Source: Oscillospiraceae bacterium
GTDB lineage: Bacteria > Bacillota > Clostridia > Saccharofermentanales > Saccharofermentanaceae
Assembly: GCA_902780785.1 (NCBI GenBank)
Contig: CACZGS010000015.1
Span: forward strand, 1 to 40,534
Direction of reading: 5' to 3'
DNA length: 40,534 nt
Position 1 is the first letter of the stretch. The number at the start of each line of letters is the position of its first letter. Below, one piece after another: positions 33,391 through 40,534 of the stretch. Made by a program: the position numbers and the translations under genes. The notes beneath the pieces were generated by a model. That model was given only the letters and a program-made list of their open reading frames with translations. It had not been told where the DNA came from and did no database searches.

Positions 33391-34707
33391 ATGGAAGATA
33401 CATTACGCGAGAGCTGGAAGAACCCGGAGATAAAGAAAAAGATACTCTTTAGCTTCCTGATCATTTCCATCCTTTGTCTTCTTACTATCATCCCGATCCC
33501 CGGCCTTAGTCATGCTGCAGCCACAGCAAAGATCGACGATTGGGGCAGTATCGGCACCGTAATCGACATCCTCTCATGCGGAGCTCTTACAAACGGCTCC
33601 ATCATCAGCCTTGGTATTTTCCCGTTCCTCGTAGCTTCCATCATCATGCAGATCGTAACGCTCGCAGTTCCGAAGCTCAGAGATCTCGCTCAGGCAGGCG
33701 ACGCAGGAACAAAGCTCATCCAAAAATATACGAGGATCGCTTCCCTCATCGGTTCAGCTGTCTTCGCTGCTCTTTATTGCCTCGGAATGAAGGATACGGT
33801 TTTCCCTAACTTCAATTTCTGGGTAGCTATCGTAATCTGCGGCGTTACTGTTGCTGTCGGCAGCGCTTTCTGCGGCTGGTGCGTTGAGCTCCTTAACACA
33901 AAGGGTCTCGGCAACGGTCTTACGCTCATCATCCTTACAGGCATTGTCCACAACATTCCCCACGATCTGTTGATGCCTTACTTCAACGCTATTGACATGG
34001 GAATCGTCTGGGCACTCGTTTACATGATCATGGGAATCCTTCTTGCGATCGGCATGCTCATCCTTGCTCTCCTCATCAACATGGGTGAGAAGAAGCTCAG
34101 GATCATCTTCTCTAAGAGAACAGTCGGCATGAAGCAGTACGGAATGCAGAACCAGGTCATCCCGCTCAAGGTCGCTCAGGCAGGAATCACACCCGTTATC
34201 TACTCAATGACAGTATGCCTCTTCGTTCCCACGATCCTTACGATGATCGCTCCCGGCTCCGACAATGTATGGTTCTCCGGCGCAAGGAACTTCCCTACGA
34301 GCATAATGTTCATTCCTTTCTTCGTAATCTTCCTTGTATTCTTCGCATATGTTTTCGCGTTGATGCAGTTCAATCCCTACGATATCTCCAACCAGATCAA
34401 GCAGAACGGCGGTTATATCCAGGGAATCAAGCCCGGCAAACCGACATCCATGTACATGATGTCCGTATATAGCAACCTCAACAGCGCAGGCTGTGCATAC
34501 CTCATTCTCGTATGCATCATCCCGCTCATCTTAAGCTTCATCCCCGGCCTTTCGAGCATTGCTTTCTGCGGAATCGGCCTTGTCCTCGTAGCAGGCGGAG
34601 CAATCGAGATCAAGACGTTGCTCGACAATGCTCTCAAGCTTGAAGAGGATAAGCTCAAGCAGGCAGGCAAGGATAAGAAGCGCAGCAAGAACTACAACAA
34701 AAAGTAA
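33391..34707 (+). CDS. secY: Protein translocase channel subunit SecY
   Basis: Central pore of the Sec translocon in the cell membrane. The 438-residue protein has ten hydrophobic helices and typical SecY motifs: the N-terminal cytoplasmic EIKKKILFSFLI, GIFPFLVASIIMQI near the plug, TKGLGNGLTLII, and the C5 loop MKQYGMQNQVIPLKV. The ATG at 33391 has AAGGAG 11 bases upstream; an in-frame ATG at 33340 is inside the promoter and is rejected. The gene opens a secY-adk-map-infA transcription unit. It is preceded by alr rather than by rplO and the rest of the spc ribosomal genes. Confidence 0.97.
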   Translation: MEDTLRESWKNPEIKKKILFSFLIISILCLLTIIPIPGLSHAAATAKIDDWGSIGTVIDILSCGALTNGSIISLGIFPFLVASIIMQIVTLAVPKLRDLAQAGDAGTKLIQKYTRIASLIGSAVFAALYCLGMKDTVFPNFNFWVAIVICGVTVAVGSAFCGWCVELLNTKGLGNGLTLIILTGIVHNIPHDLLMPYFNAIDMGIVWALVYMIMGILLAIGMLILALLINMGEKKLRIIFSKRTVGMKQYGMQNQVIPLKVAQAGITPVIYSMTVCLFVPTILTMIAPGSDNVWFSGARNFPTSIMFIPFFVIFLVFFAYVFALMQFNPYDISNQIKQNGGYIQGIKPGKPTSMYMMSVYSNLNSAGCAYLILVCIIPLILSFIPGLSSIAFCGIGLVLVAGGAIEIKTLLDNALKLEEDKLKQAGKDKKRSKNYNKK

Positions 34708-34720
34708 GGGAGGCAATTTT

Positions 34721-35374
34721 ATGAATCTGATCATTTTAGGTGCACCCGGTTCCGGAAAGGGAACATCAGCAACAGTTTTAAGAGAGAATTATTCCCTCGC
34801 TCATATCTCCACAGGCGATCTGTTCAGATATAACATCAAGGAGAACACTCCACTCGGAATCGAGGCTAAGTCTTATATCGACAAGGGAGCTCTGGTTCCT
34901 GATGACGTAACGATCAGAATGGTTGAGGACCGTCTTAACAATCCCGACTGTGAGAAGGGTTATATCCTTGACGGTTTCCCGAGAAATATCGCTCAGGCTG
35001 AAGCACTCGACAAGATGCTCGCAGCCAAGGGCTCCAAGATCGACGCAGTTGTCTATGTAAAATGCGATGACGAGATCATCATGGACAGAGTTACAACAAG
35101 ACGTGTCTGCGAGAAGTGCGGAGCAAGCTTCAACGTTAAGTACATGCCCACAAAGGCAGAGGGCGTTTGCGATGTGTGCGGCGGCAAGGTCATCCAGAGA
35201 TCTGACGATAATCCGGAGACAGTTGCAAAGAGACTTGAGACATACAGAGTAAACACACAGCCCCTTATCGACTTCTACAACGAGAGAGGAATCATCGTTG
35301 AGGGCAACAATAATGTAGACTCCAAGACCTGCATCGAATCCATTGAAGCAGGACTTAAGAACCTCGGACTTTAA
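34721..35374 (+). CDS. adk: Adenylate kinase
   Basis: Interconverts ATP plus AMP with two ADP. The 217-residue long-form enzyme has P-loop GAPGSGKGT (residues 7-15), STGDLFR, the AMP-site LDGFPR segment and a zinc-type LID with four cysteines (CEKC at about 128-131, CDVC at about 149-152), as usual in Gram-positive bacteria. The ATG at 34721 follows GGGAGG by seven bases; the frame is open further upstream inside secY but without a start signal. map follows after 19 bases. Confidence 0.97.
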   Translation: MNLIILGAPGSGKGTSATVLRENYSLAHISTGDLFRYNIKENTPLGIEAKSYIDKGALVPDDVTIRMVEDRLNNPDCEKGYILDGFPRNIAQAEALDKMLAAKGSKIDAVVYVKCDDEIIMDRVTTRRVCEKCGASFNVKYMPTKAEGVCDVCGGKVIQRSDDNPETVAKRLETYRVNTQPLIDFYNERGIIVEGNNNVDSKTCIESIEAGLKNLGL

Positions 35375-35393
35375 TTAGAAATTAGGTATATAA

Positions 35394-36164
35394 ATGGTAG
35401 AGATCCTTACCAACGAAGAATTCGAAAAGATGAAGGCCGCAGGAAAGATCCTGCAGCACGTTTTCAAGGCATGCAGAGATTTCATCAAGCCCGGCGTATC
35501 AACACACGATGTGGACAAACTCTGCTATGACATCATCAGAAGTTATGACGCTATCCCTTCATTCCTCAATTACGGCCAGCCCCCGTTCCCGGGCACGATC
35601 TGCGCTTCCGTTAATGATGAAGTCGTTCACGGAATTCCCAGAAAGACCAGGATCCTTGAAGAAGGCGACATTATTTCGGTAGATGTCGGCGCTGTTCTCA
35701 ACGGTTATCAATCAGATGCATGCAGAACATACATGGTCGGCGAGGTCGCACCTGAGGTAAAAGATCTTGTGGAGCGTACCGAGAAGTCCTTCTGGATCGG
35801 TCTTGAATATGCCAAGGCCGGCATGAGGACAGGTGATATCGGTCATGCGATCCAGGAATACTGCGAAGGCTTCGGTTACGGAGTTGTAAGAGAACTTACG
35901 GGCCACGGAATCGGAACAACGATGCACCAGGATCCTGATGTTCCCAACTACGGAAGACCGGGTCACGGCTATAAACTCAAAAAGGGTATGGCAATCTGCA
36001 TCGAACCGATGATAACATTGGGTACACGTGAGATCGAGATCTTAGATGACAGGTGGACGATTGTCACACAGGACGGCAAGCCTGCCAGCCACTATGAAAA
36101 TACGATTTTAATTACGGATGAGGGTCCGTATTTGACAACCTATGACTATGAGGAGGGTTTTTAA
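35394..36164 (+). CDS. map: Methionine aminopeptidase type I
   Basis: Removes the initiator methionine from new proteins. The 256-residue enzyme shows all five metal ligands: D97, D108, H171, E204 and E235, and the conserved H79 of VVHGIP. It is of the short type Ia without N-terminal extension. The gene sits between adk and infA, the usual order in the spc operon, and its stop overlaps the infA start by one base (TAATG). The ribosome binding site is weak (TTAGG), in line with coupling to adk. Confidence 0.97.
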   Translation: MVEILTNEEFEKMKAAGKILQHVFKACRDFIKPGVSTHDVDKLCYDIIRSYDAIPSFLNYGQPPFPGTICASVNDEVVHGIPRKTRILEEGDIISVDVGAVLNGYQSDACRTYMVGEVAPEVKDLVERTEKSFWIGLEYAKAGMRTGDIGHAIQEYCEGFGYGVVRELTGHGIGTTMHQDPDVPNYGRPGHGYKLKKGMAICIEPMITLGTREIEILDDRWTIVTQDGKPASHYENTILITDEGPYLTTYDYEEGF

Positions 36165-36397
36165 TGGCGAAGGAAGATGTTATTGAAGTACTGGGAGTAG
36201 TTGATGAAGCATTGCCCAATGCAATGTTCAAGGTAAAGCTCGACAGCGGACACATTGTTCTTGCTCATTTGTCAGGAAAGCTTAGACAGAATTACATCAA
36301 GATTCTTCCGGGCGACAAAGTAACAATGGAGATCTCGCCATACGATCTTTCCAGAGGCAGAATTACCTGGAGAGGCGAGAAGAAACCCAAGGCTTAA
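36164..36397 (+). CDS. infA: Translation initiation factor IF-1
   Basis: Small OB-fold protein that blocks the ribosomal A site during initiation. The 77-residue sequence begins [19 protein letters not shown] and contains [22 protein letters not shown] and SRGRITWR, matching IF-1 along its length, with a slightly basic C-terminal extension (GEKKPKA). GAGG lies upstream inside the map end, and the start overlaps the map stop. It is the last gene before a strong terminator. Confidence 0.96.
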   Translation: MAKEDVIEVLGVVDEALPNAMFKVKLDSGHIVLAHLSGKLRQNYIKILPGDKVTMEISPYDLSRGRITWRGEKKPKA

Positions 36398-36419
36398 GCC
36401 TATTATCAGCTGATTTCAG

Positions 36420-36454
36420 GCACCCTGAATTTTTTCGGGGTGCTTTAAAATTTT
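36420..36454 (+). terminator. Intrinsic terminator after infA
   Basis: GCACCCTGAA (36420-36429) pairs with TTCGGGGTGC (36434-36443), ten pairs with one G-U, loop TTTT, then TTTAAAATTTT. It separates the secY-infA unit from the rpmJ-rplQ unit, which has its own promoter four bases later. Confidence 0.8.
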
Positions 36455-36457
36455 CAG

Positions 36458-36485
36458 TTGAAAACCAAATAGATTCTGCTATAAT
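36458..36485 (+). promoter_or_regulatory. Strong sigma-A promoter of the rpmJ-rplQ operon
   Basis: TTGAAA (36458-36463), 16 bases, TATAAT (36480-36485): close to consensus. Expected start about 36492, a leader of about 60 bases before rpmJ. Its strength fits a ribosomal protein and RNA polymerase operon. Confidence 0.85.
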
Positions 36486-36553
36486 AGTTCAGCATGCGCT
36501 CAAAAGGCGCCTGTATTTGTTGTGGAAAAATAACAGCAACAGGAGGTACTAAT

Positions 36554-36667
36554 ATGAAAGTACGACCGTCAGTAAAGCCGATGTGCGAAAAGTGCAAGAT
36601 CATTCGCAGAAACGGCAAAGTAATGGTCATTTGTTCCGACCCTAAGCACAAGCAGAGACAGGGTTAA
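36554..36667 (+). CDS. rpmJ: 50S ribosomal protein L36
   Basis: A 37-residue ribosomal protein beginning [19 protein letters not shown] and ending [11 protein letters not shown]. The zinc-binding C-x2-C-x12-C-x4-H pattern is complete, the zinc-containing (C+) form. AGGAGG stands seven bases before the ATG. It is the first gene after the strong promoter and precedes a 225-base untranslated gap, then rpsM. Easily missed because of its size. Confidence 0.97.
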   Translation: MKVRPSVKPMCEKCKIIRRNGKVMVICSDPKHKQRQG

Positions 36668-36892
36668 GACATTTGACGGGCTTTCGTATGTGCGGAATTA
36701 GCCCTGCACGAAGTGATAGCGAAGGCCGCGGGATAAAAGCTCCTTCCCGCACAAGTATTTATTAAATAAAAAGAAGTAATCATATTTACTCACCGTTACC
36801 GAGAGGGCGGCTGCTCCCTAACCCGGAGTTCCTTGACTTACGTGTGTCTAATAGAGATTAATACCACTTTATCCAATACGGAGGTACTTTAA
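36668..36892 (+). other. Structured 225-base gap before rpsM, candidate ribosomal-protein leader
   Basis: No coding frame is seen. Short complementary arms are visible: GGGCT (36678-36682) with AGCCC (36700-36704); GTGC (36690-36693) with GCAC (36706-36709), which crosses the first and would make a pseudoknot; GCGGGA (36728-36733) with TCCCGC (36745-36750); AGGG (36804-36807) with CCCT (36816-36819); and CTCC/GGAG at 36814-36828. An AU-rich segment at 36751-36787 separates two halves. ACGGAGG before rpsM is near the end. Unusually long for a gap inside this operon. Confidence 0.45.
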
Positions 36893-37261
36893 ATGGCTCG
36901 TATAGCCGGCGTAGATTTACCTAACGATAAGAGAATTGAAATCGCTCTTACGTACATTTACGGAATCGGAAGAACAAGTGCAGACGAGATTATTGCCAAG
37001 ACAGGCATCAATCCCGATACACGTGTCAAGGATTTGTCAGAGGACGAGGTTGCGAAGATCCGTGACCAGATCGAGAACAATTACAAGGTAGAGGGTGACC
37101 TTAAGAGAGAAGTACAGTCTAACATCAAGAGACTTTCTGATATCGGTTGCCTTCGTGGACGTCGCCACAGACTGGGACTCCCTGTAAGAGGCCAGCGCAC
37201 AAAGACTAATGCTCGTACCCGTAAGGGCCCTAAGCATACAGTTGCTGGTAAGAAGAAGTAA
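36893..37261 (+). CDS. rpsM: 30S ribosomal protein S13
   Basis: Small-subunit head protein contacting the large subunit and P-site tRNA. The 122-residue sequence starts [20 protein letters not shown] and has [13 protein letters not shown], the [14 protein letters not shown] motif and the basic C-terminal tail [16 protein letters not shown] precedes the ATG. Order rpsM-rpsK-rpsD-rpoA-rplQ is the normal alpha operon. Confidence 0.98.
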   Translation: MARIAGVDLPNDKRIEIALTYIYGIGRTSADEIIAKTGINPDTRVKDLSEDEVAKIRDQIENNYKVEGDLKREVQSNIKRLSDIGCLRGRRHRLGLPVRGQRTKTNARTRKGPKHTVAGKKK

Positions 37262-37277
37262 GGTGAGGTGAGTCAAA

Positions 37278-37667
37278 ATGGCACAGAAGAAAAGCTTAAG
37301 ACCCAGAAGAAGTGAGCGTAAGAACGTCGTAGACGGTCAGGCTCATATTCATGCTACATTCAACAATACAATCATTACAATTACCGACAAGCAGGGAAAT
37401 ACAATTTCCTGGGCTTCTGCAGGTATGGACGCCAAGGGTTCACGTAAGGGCACGAGCTATGCAGCTCAGGTTGCTTCCGAGAAGGCTGCTAAGGCAGCAA
37501 GCGATCATGGCATGAAGACTGTTGATGTTTATGTTAAGGGACCCGGATCCGGACGTGAGTCCGCAGTAAGAGCCCTTGAGACAGCAGGCCTCAGAGTCAC
37601 AATGATCAAGGACGTAACACCGGTACCTCACAATGGTTGCCGCCCTCCTAAGAGAAGAAGAGTTTAA
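37278..37667 (+). CDS. rpsK: 30S ribosomal protein S11
   Basis: Small-subunit platform protein next to the mRNA exit. The 129-residue sequence shows [15 protein letters not shown], the [17 protein letters not shown] segment and the near-invariant C-terminus [18 protein letters not shown] weak AGGTGAGG precedes the ATG, 16 bases after rpsM. Confidence 0.98.
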   Translation: MAQKKSLRPRRSERKNVVDGQAHIHATFNNTIITITDKQGNTISWASAGMDAKGSRKGTSYAAQVASEKAAKAASDHGMKTVDVYVKGPGSGRESAVRALETAGLRVTMIKDVTPVPHNGCRPPKRRRV

Positions 37668-37712
37668 TCTTCGCTTGGCAGAATACTTAGTATAGAAAAG
37701 AGGAATATAGCA

Positions 37713-38312
37713 ATGGCTAGAGATATGACACCTGTCCTTAAGAAGTGCAGAGCCCTCGGTATTGAGCCTGCTTTCTTGGGAGTAGAGAAGAAAGAATCTA
37801 AAAAGCACGGCGCATCCAGACCCCGCAAGATAAGCGAGTATGGTATGCAGCTTAAGGAAAAGCAGAAGGCAAAGTTTATTTACGGCGTTCTCGAGAAGCC
37901 TTTCAGAAATTACTATGAGAAGGCTCAGAAGCTCAAGTATGGTACAACCGGTGAAAACCTCATGATCCTTCTTGAGACAAGACTTGACAACGTTTTATTC
38001 AGAATGGGTTTTGCTCGTACAAGAGACGAAGCAAGACAGATCGTAAGCCACAGAGGAGTTAAGGTTAACGGCAAGATCGTTAATATCCCTTCTTTTGCAG
38101 TTAAGGTTGGCGATGCAATTGAGATCAAGGAAGGCGTTAAGTCTTCTCAGAGATTCAAGGACATCATCGAAGTAACAGGCTCAAGGGCTACACCTGCATG
38201 GGTTGAAGCAGACAACGATAAGCTCTGCGGCAAGATCCTTGCAATGCCTACAAGAGATCAGATCGAAGTACCTGTAAACGAAGTTGCAATCGTCGAGTTG
38301 TATTCTAAGTAA
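37713..38312 (+). CDS. rpsD: 30S ribosomal protein S4, cysteine-free zinc knuckle form
   Basis: 16S rRNA-binding assembly protein and, in many bacteria, feedback repressor of this operon. The 199-residue protein has KISEYGMQLKEKQKAKFIYGVLE, the S4 RNA-binding domain (LETRLDNVLFRMGFARTRDEARQIVSHRGVKVNG lies in it) and the C-terminus PVNEVAIVELYSK. The N-terminal zinc knuckle is reduced: only one cysteine remains (VLKKCRALG), so this is the zinc-independent C-minus form. AGAGGA stands before the ATG. Confidence 0.98.
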   Translation: MARDMTPVLKKCRALGIEPAFLGVEKKESKKHGASRPRKISEYGMQLKEKQKAKFIYGVLEKPFRNYYEKAQKLKYGTTGENLMILLETRLDNVLFRMGFARTRDEARQIVSHRGVKVNGKIVNIPSFAVKVGDAIEIKEGVKSSQRFKDIIEVTGSRATPAWVEADNDKLCGKILAMPTRDQIEVPVNEVAIVELYSK

Positions 38313-38358
38313 TAACATCCGGATCGCAAGATTTTGAAATAATCTAGGAGGAACAAAC

Positions 38359-39309
38359 ATGATGGAAATCAGCCAGCCGACCGTTAAGTGCGTTGAGACC
38401 AACGAGGATAAGTCCTACGGCAAATATACCATCGCCCCGCTCGAGCGTGGATTCGGTATTACTCTCGGAAACTCACTCCGCAGAGTACTCCTTTCTTCAC
38501 TTTCCGGCGCGGCAGTAACATCTATCAAGATCGAAAAGATTAAGCATGAGTTCTCCACTGTTCCGGGTATTATCGAGGATATGACGGAAGTTATCCTTAA
38601 TATCAAGGGTATCCGTGCAAAGCTCCACAACGAGTCCAACATCGTAAGCATCAGCGTCGCTAAGGGCAGAACCGGCGAGCTCACAGCTGGTGACATCGTT
38701 CACGGACCCGAAGTAGAGATCATGAATCCTGAGCACGTTATCGCTCACCTCAACGGCAGTGACGACGTATTCATGGAATTCACACTCAGCAAGGGCAGAG
38801 GATACAACACAGCAGAGCAGAATAAGCCCGCTAAGCAGGTTATCGGTGTAATCCCGATCGATTCCATCTTCACACCTGTTAAGAAGGCTAACTACAAGGT
38901 TGAGAACACACGTGTAGGCGCAAGAACAGACTATGACAGCCTTACACTCGAGGTTTGGACAGACGGCACGATCGATGTTGATGAGGCTCTCTCTTCAGCA
39001 GCTAACTGCCTTATCGAGCACCTCAAGTTCTTCACAGCTCTCGCTGATACGGATTCAGCTCCGAGCTTCAAGAACATCGAAGAGAGCGGCGAGCATGATT
39101 CAAAGCTTTCCGGTGTAATTGAGGATATGGATTTCTCAGTACGTACATACAACTGTCTCAAGAGAGCACAGATCAACACAGTTGGTGATCTCGTTGCTCG
39201 TTCCATGGACGAGATGATCAAGGTTAGAAACCTTGGTAAGAAGTCCCTCGAAGAGATCATCGAGAAGCTTGAAGACATGGGTCTGCACTTGAGAGAAGCA
39301 GAAGATTAA
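38359..39309 (+). CDS. rpoA: RNA polymerase alpha subunit
   Basis: Scaffold for RNA polymerase assembly and contact point for activators. The 316-residue protein has the N-terminal dimerisation domain (PLERGFGITLGNSLRRVLLS is its hallmark) and, after a linker near residue 235, the C-terminal DNA-binding domain with LKRAQINTVGDLVARS and VRNLGKKSLEEIIEKL. Two consecutive ATG codons (38359 and 38362) follow AGGAGG; either may be used. It lies 46 bases after rpsD. Confidence 0.98.
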   Translation: MMEISQPTVKCVETNEDKSYGKYTIAPLERGFGITLGNSLRRVLLSSLSGAAVTSIKIEKIKHEFSTVPGIIEDMTEVILNIKGIRAKLHNESNIVSISVAKGRTGELTAGDIVHGPEVEIMNPEHVIAHLNGSDDVFMEFTLSKGRGYNTAEQNKPAKQVIGVIPIDSIFTPVKKANYKVENTRVGARTDYDSLTLEVWTDGTIDVDEALSSAANCLIEHLKFFTALADTDSAPSFKNIEESGEHDSKLSGVIEDMDFSVRTYNCLKRAQINTVGDLVARSMDEMIKVRNLGKKSLEEIIEKLEDMGLHLREAED

Positions 39310-39329
39310 GGTTATTGGAGGATATATAA

Positions 39330-39851
39330 ATGCCTAACAGAAAATTCGGCCGTGCTTCAGATCAGCGTGCTGCAATTCTGAAGAACCAGGTCACAACATT
39401 GATTATAAACGGTAAGCTTGAGACAACAGTTGCCCGTGCCAAGGATATCAGCGCTATCGTAGAGAAGCTCGTATCTTCCGCAGTTAAGGAGCAGGATAAC
39501 TACACAACAAAGGAAATCACTGTTTCCGCTGCTAAGCTTGACGGTAAGGGCAAGAAGGTCTTAAAGACAAAGACATCTAAGGGCGGCAAGAAGTACGAAG
39601 TAGTTGACCGTGAAGTTAAGACAAAGACAGTTCAGGTTGATAACGCTTCCCGTCTCGCAGCTAGAAAAGCAATGATCAAGTGGGTTAACAAGAGCCACGA
39701 TGCAGAGGGTAACATCATCAATCCCGTTAACAAGATCTTTGATGAGATCGCACCTAAGTACGCAGGCAGAAACGGTGGTTACACAAGAATCATCCGTTTG
39801 GGCGCAAGACGTGGTGACGGCGCTGAGATGGCTATCTTGGAGTTCGTGTAA
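39330..39851 (+). CDS. rplQ: 50S ribosomal protein L17 with internal insertion
   Basis: Large-subunit protein near the exit tunnel. At 173 residues it is about 50 longer than Bacillus L17. The conserved ends are intact ([20 protein letters not shown] and [20 protein letters not shown]), while residues about 60-115 hold a Lys/Thr/Val-rich insertion ([20 protein letters not shown]). Related insertions are known in L17 of Lachnospiraceae and other Clostridia, which supports the taxonomic placement. GGAGG precedes the ATG and a hairpin terminator follows the gene. Confidence 0.97.
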   Translation: MPNRKFGRASDQRAAILKNQVTTLIINGKLETTVARAKDISAIVEKLVSSAVKEQDNYTTKEITVSAAKLDGKGKKVLKTKTSKGGKKYEVVDREVKTKTVQVDNASRLAARKAMIKWVNKSHDAEGNIINPVNKIFDEIAPKYAGRNGGYTRIIRLGARRGDGAEMAILEFV

Positions 39852-39893
39852 TATTACACAAACAAAACCTATAAATTAAATTGTCAATCAGTC

Positions 39894-39921
39894 ACGGGGA
39901 AAGGTTTACATCTTTCCCCGT
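39894..39921 (+). terminator. Intrinsic terminator of the rpmJ-rplQ operon
   Basis: ACGGGGAAAG (39894-39903) and CTTTCCCCGT (39912-39921) are exact complements around an 8-base loop; TGTCTTT follows. The T tract is short but the stem is very stable. Confidence 0.75.
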
Positions 39922-39965
39922 TGTCTTTAAAATGTTGCTACAAAACTATTCCATGGAGAATTAAG

Positions 39966-40534
39966 TTGCCGGAAAACGAGAACAGCATCGAGATAAAAGA
40001 CGTAAGTTTCTCATACGACATGGATGATGAGACTTCGGGGAAAGCGCCAAGGCTTGCTCTTGACGGTATTTCCGTTTCCATCCCCAAAGGTTCTTATACG
40101 GCAATATTAGGAAGCAACGGTTCCGGTAAATCCACACTTGCAAAGATAATAGACATTCTGGAAGTTCCTGACAGCGGCAAAGTAGTCATCTTCGGAAAGG
40201 ACACGGCAGATGATGACCTGTTCTGGGAGATAAGGGAGCACTGCTGCTGCGTATTCCAGAATCCCGATAACCAGATAGTCGGAACCATGATCGAAGAAGA
40301 TGTGGCTTTCGGCCCGGAAAATCTCGGTATCCCCAATCCCGAATTAAGAGAACGCGTCGACCAGGCGCTTAAAGATGTCGGACTTTATGAGTTCAGACAT
40401 AAAGAGACAATGGCTTTGTCCGGCGGCCAGAAGCAGAAGCTTGCGATAGCGGGTGCGCTTGCAATGAAGCCGGATATCCTGATCCTTGACGAAGCGACGG
40501 CAATGCTCGATCCTTCAAGCAGGGATGATTTCCT
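39966..40534 (+). CDS. ecfA: ECF transporter ATPase EcfA (partial, cut by window end)
   Basis: The N-terminal 189 residues of an energy-coupling factor ABC ATPase, which powers vitamin or metal uptake with a second ATPase, EcfT and substrate-binding S proteins. Walker A GSNGSGKST, the ECF-typical Q-loop FQNPDNQIVGT, signature LSGGQKQKLAIAGALAMKP and Walker B ILILDEATAMLDP are all seen. A TTG at 39966 is the likely start, with TGGAGA about seven bases upstream; no in-frame ATG lies closer than the SYDMDD segment. The ecfA1-ecfA2-ecfT genes commonly follow rplQ in Bacillota, so the remaining genes should continue to the right. The reading frame is open to the last base. Confidence 0.93.
   Translation, partial: MPENENSIEIKDVSFSYDMDDETSGKAPRLALDGISVSIPKGSYTAILGSNGSGKSTLAKIIDILEVPDSGKVVIFGKDTADDDLFWEIREHCCCVFQNPDNQIVGTMIEEDVAFGPENLGIPNPELRERVDQALKDVGLYEFRHKETMALSGGQKQKLAIAGALAMKPDILILDEATAMLDPSSRDDF

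Noticed and set aside
36668..36892. tRNA gene in the gap before rpsM
   Set aside because: No cloverleaf, no T-loop GTTCRA motif and no acceptor pairing could be drawn.

Overview
The window looks like a chromosomal segment of an anaerobic Clostridia bacterium (Bacillota), probably a plant-fibre degrader from a rumen or gut. The evidence is a low-GC Gram-positive gene set (HprK, RapZ/WhiA, a Cys4 zinc-LID adenylate kinase, L17 with the clostridial insertion, an ECF-transporter ATPase after rplQ), strong AGGAGG-type ribosome binding sites, and an adjacent pair of GH94 phosphorylases for cellobiose and cellodextrins. No rRNA, tRNA, CRISPR array, phage gene or insertion sequence was recognised. 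Nearly all of the sequence is accounted for by chromosomal genes.

Layout. 1-4.7 kb: a PAS-GGDEF diguanylate cyclase, a small membrane protein behind a strong dyad, a single polypeptide fusing phosphopentomutase (DeoB) to deoxyribose-phosphate aldolase (DeoC), and a compact DEAD-box helicase. 4.7-9.6 kb (minus strand): an apparent four-gene operon of two G3E-family GTPases (one carrying a YcgQ/DUF1980-like C-terminal domain, one with a very His-rich loop) followed by trkA and trkH for potassium uptake. 9.7-13.9 kb: a dihydrouridine synthase, a TMEM198-like membrane protein, a 458-base non-coding stretch with a promoter and a long hairpin (candidate small RNA) plus inverted TGCAGTG repeats, a D-2-hydroxyacid dehydrogenase and a divergent orphan CbiG-like protein. 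14-22.4 kb: a lipoprotein, an orphan sugar-type solute-binding lipoprotein, cellobiose phosphorylase and a cellodextrin phosphorylase-like enzyme. 22.4-26 kb: hprK-murB-rapZ-whiA, tightly overlapping. 26.1-29.2 kb: a promoter, a membrane-anchored beta-propeller protein and uncharacterised proteins. 29.2-33.3 kb: a uridine-kinase-like enzyme, metA, nnrD, alr. 33.3-40.5 kb: secY-adk-map-infA, then rpmJ-rpsM-rpsK-rpsD-rpoA-rplQ with its own promoter, and the start of an ECF ATPase cut by the window end.

How the genes connect. The two GH94 enzymes would phosphorolyse cellodextrins down to glucose and glucose-1-phosphate; the upstream solute-binding protein may deliver such sugars and HprK just downstream is the carbon-catabolite sensor kinase. 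The DeoB-DeoC fusion joins two consecutive steps of deoxyribose breakdown. The secY and alpha-operon genes form the conserved ribosomal/secretion block, but secY follows alr rather than the rest of the spc genes.

The most unusual items are the DeoB-DeoC fusion, the G3E-DUF1980 fusion within a trk operon, the orphan promoter and 17-bp hairpin at 11.34-11.50 kb, the dyads overlapping the promoters or ribosome binding site at 1.5 kb, 15.1 kb and 33.3 kb, and the 225-base structured gap before rpsM. I do not see a clear new multi-gene defence or biosynthetic system. All functions come from reading motifs by eye; no database search was run.
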